A DNA stretch of 64,000 bases from Streptomyces sp. NBC_01478 (GCF_036227225.1 NZ_CP109444.1:4507501-4571500), one strand, 5' to 3'; shown: positions 35,282 to 43,575, numbered from the stretch's first letter. Translations and numbers: made by a program. Notes: generated by a model not told the origin, from the sequence alone.

Positions 35282-36905
35282 CCAAAGAAGGGCTCCTCGT
35301 TCCGACGAGGGGCCCTTCGGCGTCCTCGGAGGTCAGTCGCCGGTAGGCCGCCTCCCGCGGCGGCCGCCACCACACCGGATCCGGGCATACGACCCCCTCC
35401 CGCCTGAGCCCCGCCCGATGGATCTTGTTGGTCGCGGTCACCGGCATCCGCTCCACCACCCGCACGAACCGGGGTGCCATCTTCGTCCCCAAGTCCGGCT
35501 GGGTCAGCAGGAATTCGGCGAAGTCGAGCGGGTCGAAGCGCCCGGCGATGGTCGCCATGACCTGGTCGCCGGTCACCGGGTCCGGTACCGCGTAGACCGC
35601 CACGGCGTCGGCGCCCGGGTACCGGGAGAGGATGTTCTCGATCATCGCGGCGGCGAGGTTCTCGCTGTCGACGCGGAGGCGGTCGTCGGTGCGGCCGGCG
35701 AAGTAGAGATAGCCGTCGGTGTCCCGGTAGAAGAGGTCGCCGGTCCAGTACCAGCCCGCCCTGCGCCGTTCCGCGTCCGCCGCCGGATTGCGCCAGTACC
35801 CCTCGAAGGGGTTGGCGCCGCGGTTCACCAACTCCCCTATCGCCTCTTCCCCGTTGAGCAGTCGGCCGGCCGAGTCGAAGACCGCCGGCGGGCACTCCTC
35901 GCACGACTCCGGATCGAGTACGGCGAGCCCGGGCGCCGCCCGCCCCACCGCCCCGGACGGTGTCCCCGGCGACCACTGCACCGCCGCCCCGCCCTCCGAG
36001 GACCCGTACCCCTCCACCAGCCGCACCCCGAACCGCCGCTCGAACGCCGCCGCGTCCACCGCGCCCGCCTCCGTGCCGAAGCCCATGCGCAGCGGATTGT
36101 CCCGGTCGTCGGCACGTTCGTCGGTGGCCAGGATGTACTGCACCGCCCGGCCGACATAGGTGAAGTACGTCGCCCCGTACGTCCGTACGTCGTCCAGGAA
36201 GCGGGACGCCGAGAACCTGCGGCGCAGCGCCACCCCCGCCCCGGCCGCCAGCGCCGGTGCCCAGTCGGCGATCACCGCGTTGCCGTGGAACATCGGCATG
36301 CAGATGTAGTGCACGTCCCCCGGGAGGACGCCGAAGCTGTCGGCCAGCGAGCGTCCGGCGGCGGCCAGTCGGCCCTGGGTGCAGATCGCGGCCTTCGGGG
36401 CGCCGGTGGAACCGGAGGTGAAGTAGAGCAGGACGCGGTCGTCCGGGGTGGCGCGGGAGAAGGCGGAAGGGCGCGCGTCCGCGTACGGGGCGAGCAGGTC
36501 GCCGTAGGGCTGAGTGTCCGTCACCAGGACGTGGACGCCGGGGAGTTGGAGGTTCTCGATCAGCGGGAGATGGGCGCGCTCGGTGACCAGTACCCGGCAC
36601 TCGGTGTGCAGGATGTCGCGGGCCAGCTCAGGGCCTCGGCGGGTGGGGTTGATGCCGGCGACGGCCGCGCCCGCGAGGGCCGCCGCACTCAACCACAGGG
36701 GATATTCGGGGGTGTTGTCGAGCAGCACGCCGACATGGGGCGCGGCACCGGGCGGCAGCAGGTCCGCGAGGAGAGCCGCCCTGGCCGCGGCGCCGGCCGC
36801 CATCTCGTGGTGGGTGAACACCTGTTGCCCGCACCACAGCCCCGGGCGGTGGTCGCCCCACCGCGCCTGGACGAGTTCCGCGACGGTACGCCTGCTGGAC
36901 TCCAT
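35247..36905 (-). CDS. AMP-forming acyl-CoA synthetase, C-terminus running into tRNA
   Basis: The frame encodes 552 residues. Adenylate-forming motifs are complete: LLYFTSGSTGAPKAA (P-loop), VEGYGSSEGG, YWTGDLFYRDTDGYLYFAGRTDDRLRVDSENL and the catalytic Lys in PVTATNKIHRAG. The enzyme should activate a carboxylic or fatty acid with ATP and join it to CoA. About 25 final residues (ending RQGLEPRTR) are encoded by the antisense of the tRNA terminator and tRNA-Lys copy 2, and the stop lies inside the tRNA. The native stop was probably lost, or translation really continues; either way this end is not part of the family. Confidence 0.88.
   Translation of the reverse strand: MESSRRTVAELVQARWGDHRPGLWCGQQVFTHHEMAAGAAARAALLADLLPPGAAPHVGVLLDNTPEYPLWLSAAALAGAAVAGINPTRRGPELARDILHTECRVLVTERAHLPLIENLQLPGVHVLVTDTQPYGDLLAPYADARPSAFSRATPDDRVLLYFTSGSTGAPKAAICTQGRLAAAGRSLADSFGVLPGDVHYICMPMFHGNAVIADWAPALAAGAGVALRRRFSASRFLDDVRTYGATYFTYVGRAVQYILATDERADDRDNPLRMGFGTEAGAVDAAAFERRFGVRLVEGYGSSEGGAAVQWSPGTPSGAVGRAAPGLAVLDPESCEECPPAVFDSAGRLLNGEEAIGELVNRGANPFEGYWRNPAADAERRRAGWYWTGDLFYRDTDGYLYFAGRTDDRLRVDSENLAAAMIENILSRYPGADAVAVYAVPDPVTGDQVMATIAGRFDPLDFAEFLLTQPDLGTKMAPRFVRVVERMPVTATNKIHRAGLRREGVVCPDPVWWRPPREAAYRRLTSEDAEGPLVGTRSPSLVRRQGLEPRTR
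35287..35320 (+). terminator. Rho-independent terminator after tRNA-Lys copy 2
   Basis: A 14-bp stem GAAGGGCTCCTCGT / ACGAGGGGCCCTTC (one G-T pair) with loop TCCG starts 6 bases after the tRNA. Confidence 0.85.
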
Positions 36906-36944
36906 GGGGGCGCAGGGTAGTTGACGTACCGTCAGATATGGAGA

Positions 36945-37400
36945 CTACGAGCCCATGATGTCGAACATCTTGTGGGCCACGAGGATGAAGAAGACGCAGA
37001 AGGCGACGATCACGCCGAAGAACACCAGCATGCAGCCCGCGCCCGCCGCGAGCTTCCCGCGGGACGGGGCGTGGGCGGTGGCCCGCTCGGGGTGATCGGC
37101 CGCGTAGTAGGCGGTGACGATGTCGCCCTCCAGGGTGGTGCCCGGCCCGTTGCGCTCCTCGAACCTGACCGTACGGCCCTCGCGCGTCGTGAACTCGTAG
37201 ACGTGGTGCAGCGTCGTCGACACCATGGTGTCCCCGGCGCCGCCGCTGGTCGTCGTGTACGTCCGCAGACAGCGGGCCTCGGCCGTGAGCCCGCTGCTCC
37301 AGGCGCTGTTGACCTGGCGCGAGCGGCGGATCACGGCGGTCGCGCCGAGCGCCACGACGGCGATCATGAGCAGTGGCGCGATGTAGAACAGCGCTTCCAT
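36945..37400 (-). CDS. DUF3592-like two-TM membrane protein
   Basis: The 151-residue protein from the ATG at 37400 has hydrophobic segments at both ends (FYIAPLLMIAVVALGATAVI and GAGCMLVFFGVIVAFCVFFILV). Between them is a beta-rich region with HHVYEFTTREGRTVRFEERNGPGTTLEGDIV and YYAADHPERA, typical of DUF3592 proteins. The function is unknown. GGGGGA precedes the start. It is a single gene. Confidence 0.8.
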   Translation of the reverse strand: MEALFYIAPLLMIAVVALGATAVIRRSRQVNSAWSSGLTAEARCLRTYTTTSGGAGDTMVSTTLHHVYEFTTREGRTVRFEERNGPGTTLEGDIVTAYYAADHPERATAHAPSRGKLAAGAGCMLVFFGVIVAFCVFFILVAHKMFDIMGS

Positions 37401-37490
37401 GGTGTCCCCCGAGGTCAAGTACCGCTTGGTGGAGGGAACCTACCCCCGGGGGATGCCGGACTGTCTCAAGCAATGCTCAGAACCTCACGC

Positions 37491-38099
37491 TCAGAACGTG
37501 ACGTCGTCGCAGGAGTAGAACGCGTTGGTCGTGTCCGCGATCGTCCACACCGCGACGATCACGTGGTGACCGGAGAGGCCGGACGGGAGCGTGCCGCTGT
37601 GGGAGATGGTGGACGACGAGGGGCGCTGGCCGTTGTAGGGGACGGTGAGGAACGGGGTGGTGTTGAGGTCGGAGCGGGCCAGGTTGTGGTTCTGGTTCCA
37701 ACCCGCCTTGGTGACGTAGTACTTGAAGTCCGTCGTCGCGTGGATCGCCGTGAACTGCCAGCGGAACGTGTACGACTGACCACCCGTCACCTTGGTCGTC
37801 GGCCAGGCGGTGCCCGACGGGGCCTTCGGTGCGCTGAGTTGGGCGAAGCGGCTGATCCCGCCGTTGCAGATCTGGCCGTCGGCGGGGCCGGCCGCCGGGA
37901 AGCCCTTGGGGCCCTCGACGCTCTGCGGCTCGTACTGGATGTCACCGCAGTTGGTCACCGTGCCGTTGGCGCAGAGCTTCTGCCTGCTGATGGGGAGGTC
38001 GGTGTAGCCGTGGCTGCTCGCGGCCCCGGACGAGAGCACGATGGCCCCGGCCGTGGTGAGCCCGAGCACGCCCGCGTACCACTTGGTCTTTTTGCGCAT
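37491..38099 (-). CDS. AA10 lytic polysaccharide monooxygenase (chitin-active type)
   Basis: The 202-residue secreted copper enzyme has a signal peptide ending at SS|HGYTDLP, so His30 becomes the N-terminal His of the copper brace; His120 (QFTAIHATTDF) is the likely second ligand. ISRQKLCANG, QSVEGPKGFP and the C-terminal ADTTNAFYSCDDV are AA10/CBM33 hallmarks. It cleaves crystalline chitin oxidatively and helps the GH18 chitinase elsewhere in this window. A DasR-like operator lies 43 bases upstream, which ties it to GlcNAc control. Confidence 0.95.
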   Translation of the reverse strand: MRKKTKWYAGVLGLTTAGAIVLSSGAASSHGYTDLPISRQKLCANGTVTNCGDIQYEPQSVEGPKGFPAAGPADGQICNGGISRFAQLSAPKAPSGTAWPTTKVTGGQSYTFRWQFTAIHATTDFKYYVTKAGWNQNHNLARSDLNTTPFLTVPYNGQRPSSSTISHSGTLPSGLSGHHVIVAVWTIADTTNAFYSCDDVTF

Positions 38100-38141
38100 G
38101 CTGCCGCTCCTGGAGAACGTGTGGGGAGTTCCGTGAGCCGT

Positions 38142-38157
38142 GCAGGTCTAGACCAAG
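38142..38157. promoter_or_regulatory. DasR-responsive element (dre)-like operator upstream of the LPMO gene
   Basis: GCAGGTCTAGACCAAG contains a perfect GGTCTAGACC palindrome (38145-38154), close to the DasR consensus with core TGGTCTAGACCA. DasR, the GntR-type GlcNAc regulator of Streptomyces, controls chitinolytic genes through such sites. Confidence 0.75.
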
Positions 38158-38196
38158 TCCCAGATTATTGCCCTTACTTGACCGTGTCCATACCGC

Positions 38197-39327
38197 TCAC
38201 GGCGCGGCTTCTCCCCGCCCCGAGCAGAACGCGACCGTCAAGTCCTTCACCAGCACCTTGCGTTCGTAGTCGTCCAGCTCCACCAGCCCGCGCATGGTCA
38301 GCCGCGTCACCGTGTCCTCCACGGAGTCGACCACCGACGTCAGCATCGTCGCCCGCTGCTGCGCGTCCAGCGTGGCGATACGGCGGCGGGTCATCGCGGC
38401 GGCGACCTCCGGGGCGTACTCCACGCGCACCGGCCGCACCGAGAACACCTCGATGCCGACCGGCGCCGAGTCCGCCGCGACCAGTCGGGTCAGCGCGTCG
38501 ACGGCCAGGTCGGCCGCGCCCTTCGCGCCGCCGCCCGGCGGCTCCACCGGCACCCGGGCCAGCGCCGCCTCCACGCACTCGCGCAGATACGTCTCGTGGT
38601 CCTCGACCCCGAGCGTGGCCCGCGCGGTGTCCCGCACCCGCCACACCACGAGCACGACGACCCGTAGCGCCACCCCGTTCGCGTCGGCCGCCGGCATCGG
38701 CTCACCGCGCCAGTGCCGCAACCGTACGTCGACCCGGCGGCGCAGCAGCAGCGGGTTGACCCACATCAGACCGGTGCGCCGGACGGTCCCCCGGTACCGC
38801 CCGAACAGGCCGAGCACCCAGGCCTGTCCGGTACGGCCCCGGGCCAGCCCGCCGAAGCCGAACAGCCCCAGCGCCCCGGCCCCGGCGTACGCGGCCCACT
38901 GCGCGGGACCGAGGCCGGCACCGGCGTAGAACGGCAGCCGTAGCGCCTCGGTCGCGAGCGGGGGCAGGACGCCCGCCCACCACGAGGTGGCGAGGCAGCC
39001 GGCCAGTCCGCAGGAACCGGCGAGCACGCCCGCCGTGCCGGGCAGCACCCGGGCGGGGCGCTCCACCAGCTCGGGGTCGACCTGCGGGGCCGGGCGCGGC
39101 TTGGCCGGGAGGGGGCGGCGGAAGCGCGGCTGTTCGCCGGTGCCCTGTCTGCGCGCTACGACGGCTGGTCTCAGCGGCACCGACACCGGGTCGGGTTCGT
39201 CGCGGAACAGCAGGTGGACGGGGATCTCGGTGGTCGCCTCGTTCTGGATGAGCCGCGCGGGACGGGTCTGTCCCTCGGGCGGCCCCTCGTTGTTCTCGGG
39301 CGTCTGTGATGTGGTCGTCGTACTCAT
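38197..39327 (-). CDS. SPFH (slipin/band 7) domain membrane protein
   Basis: The 376-residue protein starts at an ATG with GGAGG six bases upstream. The first 90 residues are hydrophilic and Pro-rich. Two hydrophobic segments follow (about 95-165). The SPFH domain then reads RYRGTVRRTGLMWVNPLLLRRRVDVRLRHWRGE, NGVALRVVVLVVWRVRDTARATLGV and SAPVGIEVFSVRPVRVEYAPEVAAAM. Such proteins assemble at membranes as scaffolds. The long N-terminal extension is unlike simple slipins. The next gene on the strand encodes a cell-wall hydrolase, with no clear link. Confidence 0.85.
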   Translation of the reverse strand: MSTTTTSQTPENNEGPPEGQTRPARLIQNEATTEIPVHLLFRDEPDPVSVPLRPAVVARRQGTGEQPRFRRPLPAKPRPAPQVDPELVERPARVLPGTAGVLAGSCGLAGCLATSWWAGVLPPLATEALRLPFYAGAGLGPAQWAAYAGAGALGLFGFGGLARGRTGQAWVLGLFGRYRGTVRRTGLMWVNPLLLRRRVDVRLRHWRGEPMPAADANGVALRVVVLVVWRVRDTARATLGVEDHETYLRECVEAALARVPVEPPGGGAKGAADLAVDALTRLVAADSAPVGIEVFSVRPVRVEYAPEVAAAMTRRRIATLDAQQRATMLTSVVDSVEDTVTRLTMRGLVELDDYERKVLVKDLTVAFCSGRGEAAP

Positions 39328-39392
39328 GGTTGCCTCCAGCCTCCGCGCCAGATGCGTCACAACGGGTGGGGACGAGCGGGTGATGCGTGTGC

Positions 39393-40754
39393 TTACGAGA
39401 AGAGGCGGCGCCAGGTCTCCGGGCCCGGGTAGCCGTCCGCCGCGCCGCCGCGCCAGCCCTGGGCGCGCTGGAAGGCCTCGACGTTGCGCCGGTCCGGCTC
39501 GCCCCAGCGCGGTCCCGGGCCGGTCGTGTAGTACCTGCCGAAGCCCTTCTTGACCAACTGCTTTCCGAGCTGGGTGACGTACTTGTTGGTCGCGCCGGGG
39601 CGGAACATCGCCCTGCCCGGGTAGCCGGGGACGCCGTGCGAGGCGGGGGCGGGCGGGCCCGCCGCTCCCACGGCCGCGCCGCCGATGTTCCTGCCCTTGC
39701 CGGTGACGAGCAGTTCCCAGGTCGCCGGACCGGGCAGGCCGTCGGCGTCCGCGCCGGTCCAGCCCTGGGCGAGCTGGAAGGCCTGGGTGGCCCGGCGGTC
39801 CGCGTCCGACCAGACCGGGCCGGGACCGGAGGTGTAGTAGGCGCCCGCGCCCCGGGCGACGAGCATCGTGCCGAGCCGGGTGACGTACTTGTTGCTGGCG
39901 CCGGGGCCGAAATACGACGCTCCCGGATACCCCGTCTTCGCCGTGACCGTACCGGCCGGGGTCACCGGAGTCGCCGGGGTCACCGGGGTGACGCCGTCCG
40001 TACCGCCCGTCAGGCCCTTGTAGCGGTAGGGGACATAGTTGTCCGAGTGGCTCCAGTACGCGTACGGGGTGGACTGGCGGCGGGCGTGCGACGGGGTCTC
40101 CTCCAGGGCGATGTAGTAGGTGTGCGTGTAGTCGGTCCAGCCGCCGAAAATGACGACGTGCGAGCCTTTCTCGGGGTTCACCGGATTGTGGAACAGCAGA
40201 ATGTCGCCGGGCTGGAGTTCGTCCTTGGAAATACGCTCCCCGTACTGGTCGAGACTGCCGGTCCATTCGTTCCCCGGCAGTCCCCAGGCCATCGAGACGA
40301 ACCCCGAACAGTCCTGCCGGTAACCGTCGGACCAGTACGCGTTCATGCTGTACGGCACCTGCGCCGCGATCCAGGTCTTGGCCCGGTTGATGATCTCGGC
40401 GCGGGTGGTCGTGGGCGCCTTGAGGACGCCGGACGGCTTCGCCGGTGTCCCGCTCGGGCCGTGCAGCGGGGTCTTGCCGCCCTGCGGGGTGGCGGGTTCG
40501 TCGCCCGGGTCACCCGTTTCACCTGCGAAGACGCCGGGCCGGGCCGGGGTGTGCGGGGCGGCCGCCGCCGGTACGGCATGCCCGGCGGCGAGGGCGGCGG
40601 ACGCGGCCGACGCCACGACGAGGACCCGCTGGGCGGCGGGGAGACCGCCGGTGCGGCCGGTCGGGGAATGCGTCGGGGCGCGCCGCCGGTGAACACATCC
40701 GGCGCAGTCGCAATCGCTCGCGGGATCGAATTCCTCGAATACCGGAGTCTCCAT
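39393..40754 (-). CDS. NlpC/P60-like cell-wall amidase with two peptidoglycan-binding repeats
   Basis: The 453-residue protein starts at ATG 40754 (GAGGGG six bases upstream). It opens with a Cys-rich cap (DCDCAGCVHRRR) before a hydrophobic segment (about 42-65). The hydrolase core shows DCSGFVSMAWGLPG (catalytic Cys) and GSHVVIFGGW (His). Two similar C-terminal modules (YPGASYFGPGASNKYVTRLG and YPGRAMFRPGATNKYVTQLG) resemble peptidoglycan-binding repeats joined by a VTPVTPATP linker. It likely cuts peptidoglycan outside the membrane. The Cys-rich cytoplasmic cap is unusual and could bind zinc. Confidence 0.87.
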   Translation of the reverse strand: METPVFEEFDPASDCDCAGCVHRRRAPTHSPTGRTGGLPAAQRVLVVASAASAALAAGHAVPAAAAPHTPARPGVFAGETGDPGDEPATPQGGKTPLHGPSGTPAKPSGVLKAPTTTRAEIINRAKTWIAAQVPYSMNAYWSDGYRQDCSGFVSMAWGLPGNEWTGSLDQYGERISKDELQPGDILLFHNPVNPEKGSHVVIFGGWTDYTHTYYIALEETPSHARRQSTPYAYWSHSDNYVPYRYKGLTGGTDGVTPVTPATPVTPAGTVTAKTGYPGASYFGPGASNKYVTRLGTMLVARGAGAYYTSGPGPVWSDADRRATQAFQLAQGWTGADADGLPGPATWELLVTGKGRNIGGAAVGAAGPPAPASHGVPGYPGRAMFRPGATNKYVTQLGKQLVKKGFGRYYTTGPGPRWGEPDRRNVEAFQRAQGWRGGAADGYPGPETWRRLFS

Positions 40755-40912
40755 GCGATGCCCCTCACACTCCAGGTGGAAATATCCGCGCTCGTGCACG
40801 TCCGTCAGTTTCTCAACTGTCTTCCGGACTCGCATGTTGACGGTCCGAATGATGTACGGCGGCCCCGCCCGGGCCCGTCCGGGGGTGGTCGGGAGCACCC
40901 CCGGACGTCCGG

Positions 40913-40918
40913 TAGAGT
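40913..40918 (+). promoter_or_regulatory. Candidate -10 box of tRNA-Lys copy 3
   Basis: TAGAGT at 40913-40918 lies 18 bases before the tRNA and matches the usual Streptomyces -10 element. No clear TTGAC-type -35 is visible; the palindrome CCGGACGTCCGG sits directly before it. Confidence 0.5.
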
Positions 40919-40935
40919 TGTGCAGGTCAACACGC

Positions 40936-41009
40936 GCGCCGCTAGCTCAGTTGGTTAGAGCAGCTGACTCTTAATCAGCGGGTCCGGGGTTCGAGTCCCT
41001 GGCGGCGCA
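40936..41009 (+). tRNA. tRNA-Lys (anticodon CTT), copy 3
   Basis: Identical 74-base sequence to copies 1 and 2, with discriminator A41009 and no encoded CCA (next bases CGA). It lies between the divergent cell-wall hydrolase and the FadR-type regulator. Confidence 0.97.
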
Positions 41010-41013
41010 CGAT

Positions 41014-41155
41014 GACGATGGCGGGGCCCGTTCGCAGAAAGCGCGAACGTGCCTCGCCATCGTCTTTTCTGCACGGCTTCGCCGTGCGCGGTGGGGGCTC
41101 CGCCACCCACACCCCCTCGCGACGCCGGAGGCCCTCCGCAGTGCGGGGGGCCTTT
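41014..41155 (+). terminator. Terminator cluster after tRNA-Lys copy 3
   Basis: GACGATGGCG (41014-41023) pairs perfectly with CGCCATCGTC (41055-41064), followed by TTTTCT: a long terminator. A GCACGGC-TTC-GCCGTGC hairpin follows (41071-41087), and a second terminator GGCCCTCCGC / GCGGGGGGCC with TTT ends at 41155. Confidence 0.85.
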
Positions 41156-41223
41156 CGCATGGCCGGGACATCCGTCCGGACGGAACACAGGTCTCGCCCC
41201 GTTTGGCCGGTTACCCTCTGGCC

Positions 41224-41919
41224 ATGACAGCCCGTGACCTGCAGGAGCGGATCAAGAAGCTCATCCTCGACCGTCGGCTGTCCTCCGGGGCCCCGCTGCC
41301 GACCGAGCCCGAGCTGATGGTGTTTCTCGGCGCCAGCCGGAACTCGGTGCGCGAGGCGCTCAAGGCCCTCCAGGCGATGGGCATCGTCGAGATCCGGCAC
41401 GGGTTCGGGACGTACGTCGGCCCGATGTCGCTCGCGCCGATGGTCGAGGGGCTCGCGTTCCGTACCGTCGTCGGGCACTACCGGGGCGAGGACAGCCTGC
41501 TCCAGTTGCTCGAACTGCGGGAGGCGGTGGAGTCGGGGCTCGTCGCCCGGCTCGCGGGGCGGCTGCCGGAGCGTGATCTCGTCGAACTGGACGCGCTGGT
41601 ACGGCAGATGGAGCGGGAGGCGGCCGAGGGCGTGGGGCTCGCGGCCACCGACCGCGCCTTTCACGCCACGCTCTACCGGGGGCTGGACAACGCGCTGCTG
41701 AGCGAGGTCCTCGAAGCGTTCTGGGACGCCTTCCACCGCGTCCACACCGATCTCGCGGCCGGCCCGCAGGACCCCGACGTCACCTGCCGCCAGCACCGGG
41801 AGATCCTCGACGCGGTCCGGTCCGGGGATGCGAAACGTGCCGAGAACGCCATAAGGATGCACTTCGACAACGTGCGCACAAGGCTGTCCACGACGGATCC
41901 GCGTGATTCCCGCGTGTGA
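41224..41919 (+). CDS. FadR-subfamily GntR regulator
   Basis: The 231-residue regulator has an N-terminal winged helix (RIKKLILDRRLSSGAPLPTEPELMVFLGASRNSVREALKALQAMGIVEIRHGFGTYV) and a helical FadR/FCD effector domain with metal-binding-type residues (DRAFHATLYRGLDN, CRQHREILDAV, AIRMHFDNV). It would sense an organic acid. ATG 41224 is chosen over 41203. No target operon is adjacent; the 315-base gap downstream holds nothing recognisable. Confidence 0.9.
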   Translation: MTARDLQERIKKLILDRRLSSGAPLPTEPELMVFLGASRNSVREALKALQAMGIVEIRHGFGTYVGPMSLAPMVEGLAFRTVVGHYRGEDSLLQLLELREAVESGLVARLAGRLPERDLVELDALVRQMEREAAEGVGLAATDRAFHATLYRGLDNALLSEVLEAFWDAFHRVHTDLAAGPQDPDVTCRQHREILDAVRSGDAKRAENAIRMHFDNVRTRLSTTDPRDSRV

Positions 41920-42234
41920 CGTCTTGCGGCCGCGTGCCGAAGGCCTGGGCGACGCCGGGTCGAGGGTGCCGTAGAACCGTGAACCACCTGTGCATATGAC
42001 AGGGAGCTACCACATCGGGGCATGGCGTCATTCGCCCTCTAGGCCGGGGCGCTCATTCGTTCTACAGTCGATTCGAACGGCCCTGGCCCCCGGCCGGTCA
42101 TCCTCCACCATGGGGTTTCCCAGACCTCCCGCGTCGTCCGCCGGGTTACTCCCGCAACCCGTGCGTGCGCGGTCGAGGACCAGCCCGGTCGACGGCTTCC
42201 GGGGGGAGCGGGTCGTCGGCCGGGCCAGGTGGTG
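41920..42234. other. 315-base gap between convergent genes, no clear feature
   Basis: The gap separates the FadR-type gene from the sortase gene. An 89-codon open frame on the plus strand (41990-42259) overlaps the sortase 3' end and has no protein-like composition. A TTCGTTCTACAGTCGATTCG stretch (about 42057) is AT-richer and vaguely promoter-like. I see no RNA gene or repeat here. Confidence 0.4.
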
Positions 42235-42918
42235 TCAGAGACCGGTTCCGGTGAGGTAGGCGGAGACGATCACGTTCGCCGTGTAGCTGTGGCTGCCGCG
42301 GTCGAAGGTGCCGCCGCAGGTGATGAGGCGGAGTTCGGCGCGGCCCGACTGCCGGGTGCCGTAGGCCTGTTGGGCGTCGAAGCGGGCGCGGGTCAGGACG
42401 CGTACGTCGTCGATGGTGAACTCGGCCACCTTGCCGTCGTCGCGGATGACCCGGACGGTCTGGCCGGGCCGTAGCGTGCTGAGTTTGTAGAAGACGGCGG
42501 GGCGGGTCTCGGTGTCGACGTGGCCGACCAGCAGGGCGGTGCCGGCGGCCCCGGGCCGGACTCCGTTGCCGTACCAGCCGACCACGCCCGCCTGGTCGAA
42601 CGGCGGGGGGTCGATCGCACCCTGCGCGTCGAGGCCGCGGGCCACCACCGGTGCCTGTACGGCGAGTTGGGGAATGTCGACGCGTTGTGGGAGCGCGTCG
42701 GCCAACGGCTTTGCCGCGGGCGGGAGTTCGGCCTCAGGGGGGCGGCCGACCGCCGCCACGTCACCGGTTGTCGGCGCGGATATGCCGAGCCGTATGTCGG
42801 TCAGGTCCTGCCCCCACAGCCACAGCCCGAGCAGCAGCACGGCCCACGCCACCCCGGTCAGCAGCCGCCCGGTGCCGGTGGAACGCTCGTGCTCGGCGGG
42901 TCGGTCGTGATCGAACAT
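42235..42918 (-). CDS. Class F sortase
   Basis: The 227-residue membrane protein has one N-terminal transmembrane segment (about 20-40) and an extracellular transpeptidase domain: DIPQLAVQAPVV, GTALLVGHVDTET (catalytic His), and LRLITCGGTFDRGSHSYTANV (catalytic Cys in ITCGG, then Arg). Class F sortases attach or process surface proteins in actinobacteria; native substrates are largely unknown. It follows a secreted protein gene by 6 bases, so that product is its candidate substrate. Confidence 0.92.
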   Translation of the reverse strand: MFDHDRPAEHERSTGTGRLLTGVAWAVLLLGLWLWGQDLTDIRLGISAPTTGDVAAVGRPPEAELPPAAKPLADALPQRVDIPQLAVQAPVVARGLDAQGAIDPPPFDQAGVVGWYGNGVRPGAAGTALLVGHVDTETRPAVFYKLSTLRPGQTVRVIRDDGKVAEFTIDDVRVLTRARFDAQQAYGTRQSGRAELRLITCGGTFDRGSHSYTANVIVSAYLTGTGL

Positions 42919-42924
42919 GGCCGG

Positions 42925-43461
42925 TCAGCCCGTCCTGCGGCTCCGGCGGGCGCTGCGCAGCGCCACGGCCGCCGCGGCGACACCGGCCAGCAACAGCCCC
43001 ACCACCGCGTGCGCGGTACCGGGACCGGCCGCGCGGGCGTCCGCGGCCGCGAGATGCGCGGTACCACCGCCGCCCGCGTGGACGGGGGCGACGGGCGAGG
43101 CGGGCGGCGCCGTCGGGGACTGCGACCCGTTCTCCACGACCTTGATCGCGCCCTTCACCGTCACGCTGCCGCAGGTGATCTTCACGTCGTAGCTGCCCGG
43201 TTCCAGCGAGCCGCGGACCCGGGTCTCGCCGGCGAGGGTGCCGGCCGTGCCGACCAGTTTGGCGTCGGCGACGAACGCGTCCGACGTCGCCGAGCCCGTC
43301 GTACCGGCGCAGCCGCTGATTTTGAGGGCGACGTCGGCGCCGGGGGCGGGGGACGCGGGGGTCACCGAGACAGTGCCGCCGTCCGCCGCGTACGCCGTCG
43401 GGGTGAGCGTCGCGAGGAACAGCGCGGCACCCGTACAGAGTGTGACTTTCAGTGAACCCAT
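42925..43461 (-). CDS. Secreted membrane-anchored protein partnered with class F sortase
   Basis: The 178-residue protein has a signal peptide (to about residue 25, PTAYA|AD), an extracellular beta-rich domain (VSVTPASPAPGADVALKISGC, GSLEPGSYDVKITCG with two Cys), a Pro/Gly-rich stalk, a C-terminal hydrophobic segment and an RSARRSRRTG tail. This is the layout of a sortase substrate, but no LPXTG or LAXTG motif precedes the hydrophobic part. GGAGG precedes the ATG. It is co-transcribed with the sortase. Confidence 0.85.
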   Translation of the reverse strand: MGSLKVTLCTGAALFLATLTPTAYAADGGTVSVTPASPAPGADVALKISGCAGTTGSATSDAFVADAKLVGTAGTLAGETRVRGSLEPGSYDVKITCGSVTVKGAIKVVENGSQSPTAPPASPVAPVHAGGGGTAHLAAADARAAGPGTAHAVVGLLLAGVAAAAVALRSARRSRRTG

Positions 43462-43575
43462 CGTGAACCTCCAGATATCTGGAGACTCCTCCTGGTCACC
43501 CGGCCACGCATCCCTGGCGGGGCCCGATTGCTCCGTATGGGGGAGGGGGAGGCCGCAGTGCATAGCATGGTGGCC

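Noticed and set aside
40975..41862. 295-codon minus-strand frame ending RQGLEPRTR inside tRNA-Lys copy 3
   Set aside because: It is antisense to the FadR-type regulator and to the tRNA; the sequence is not protein-like.
41990..42259. 89-codon plus-strand frame in the gap after the FadR-type gene
   Set aside because: Low-complexity basic residues, no ribosome site, and it overlaps the sortase 3' end.
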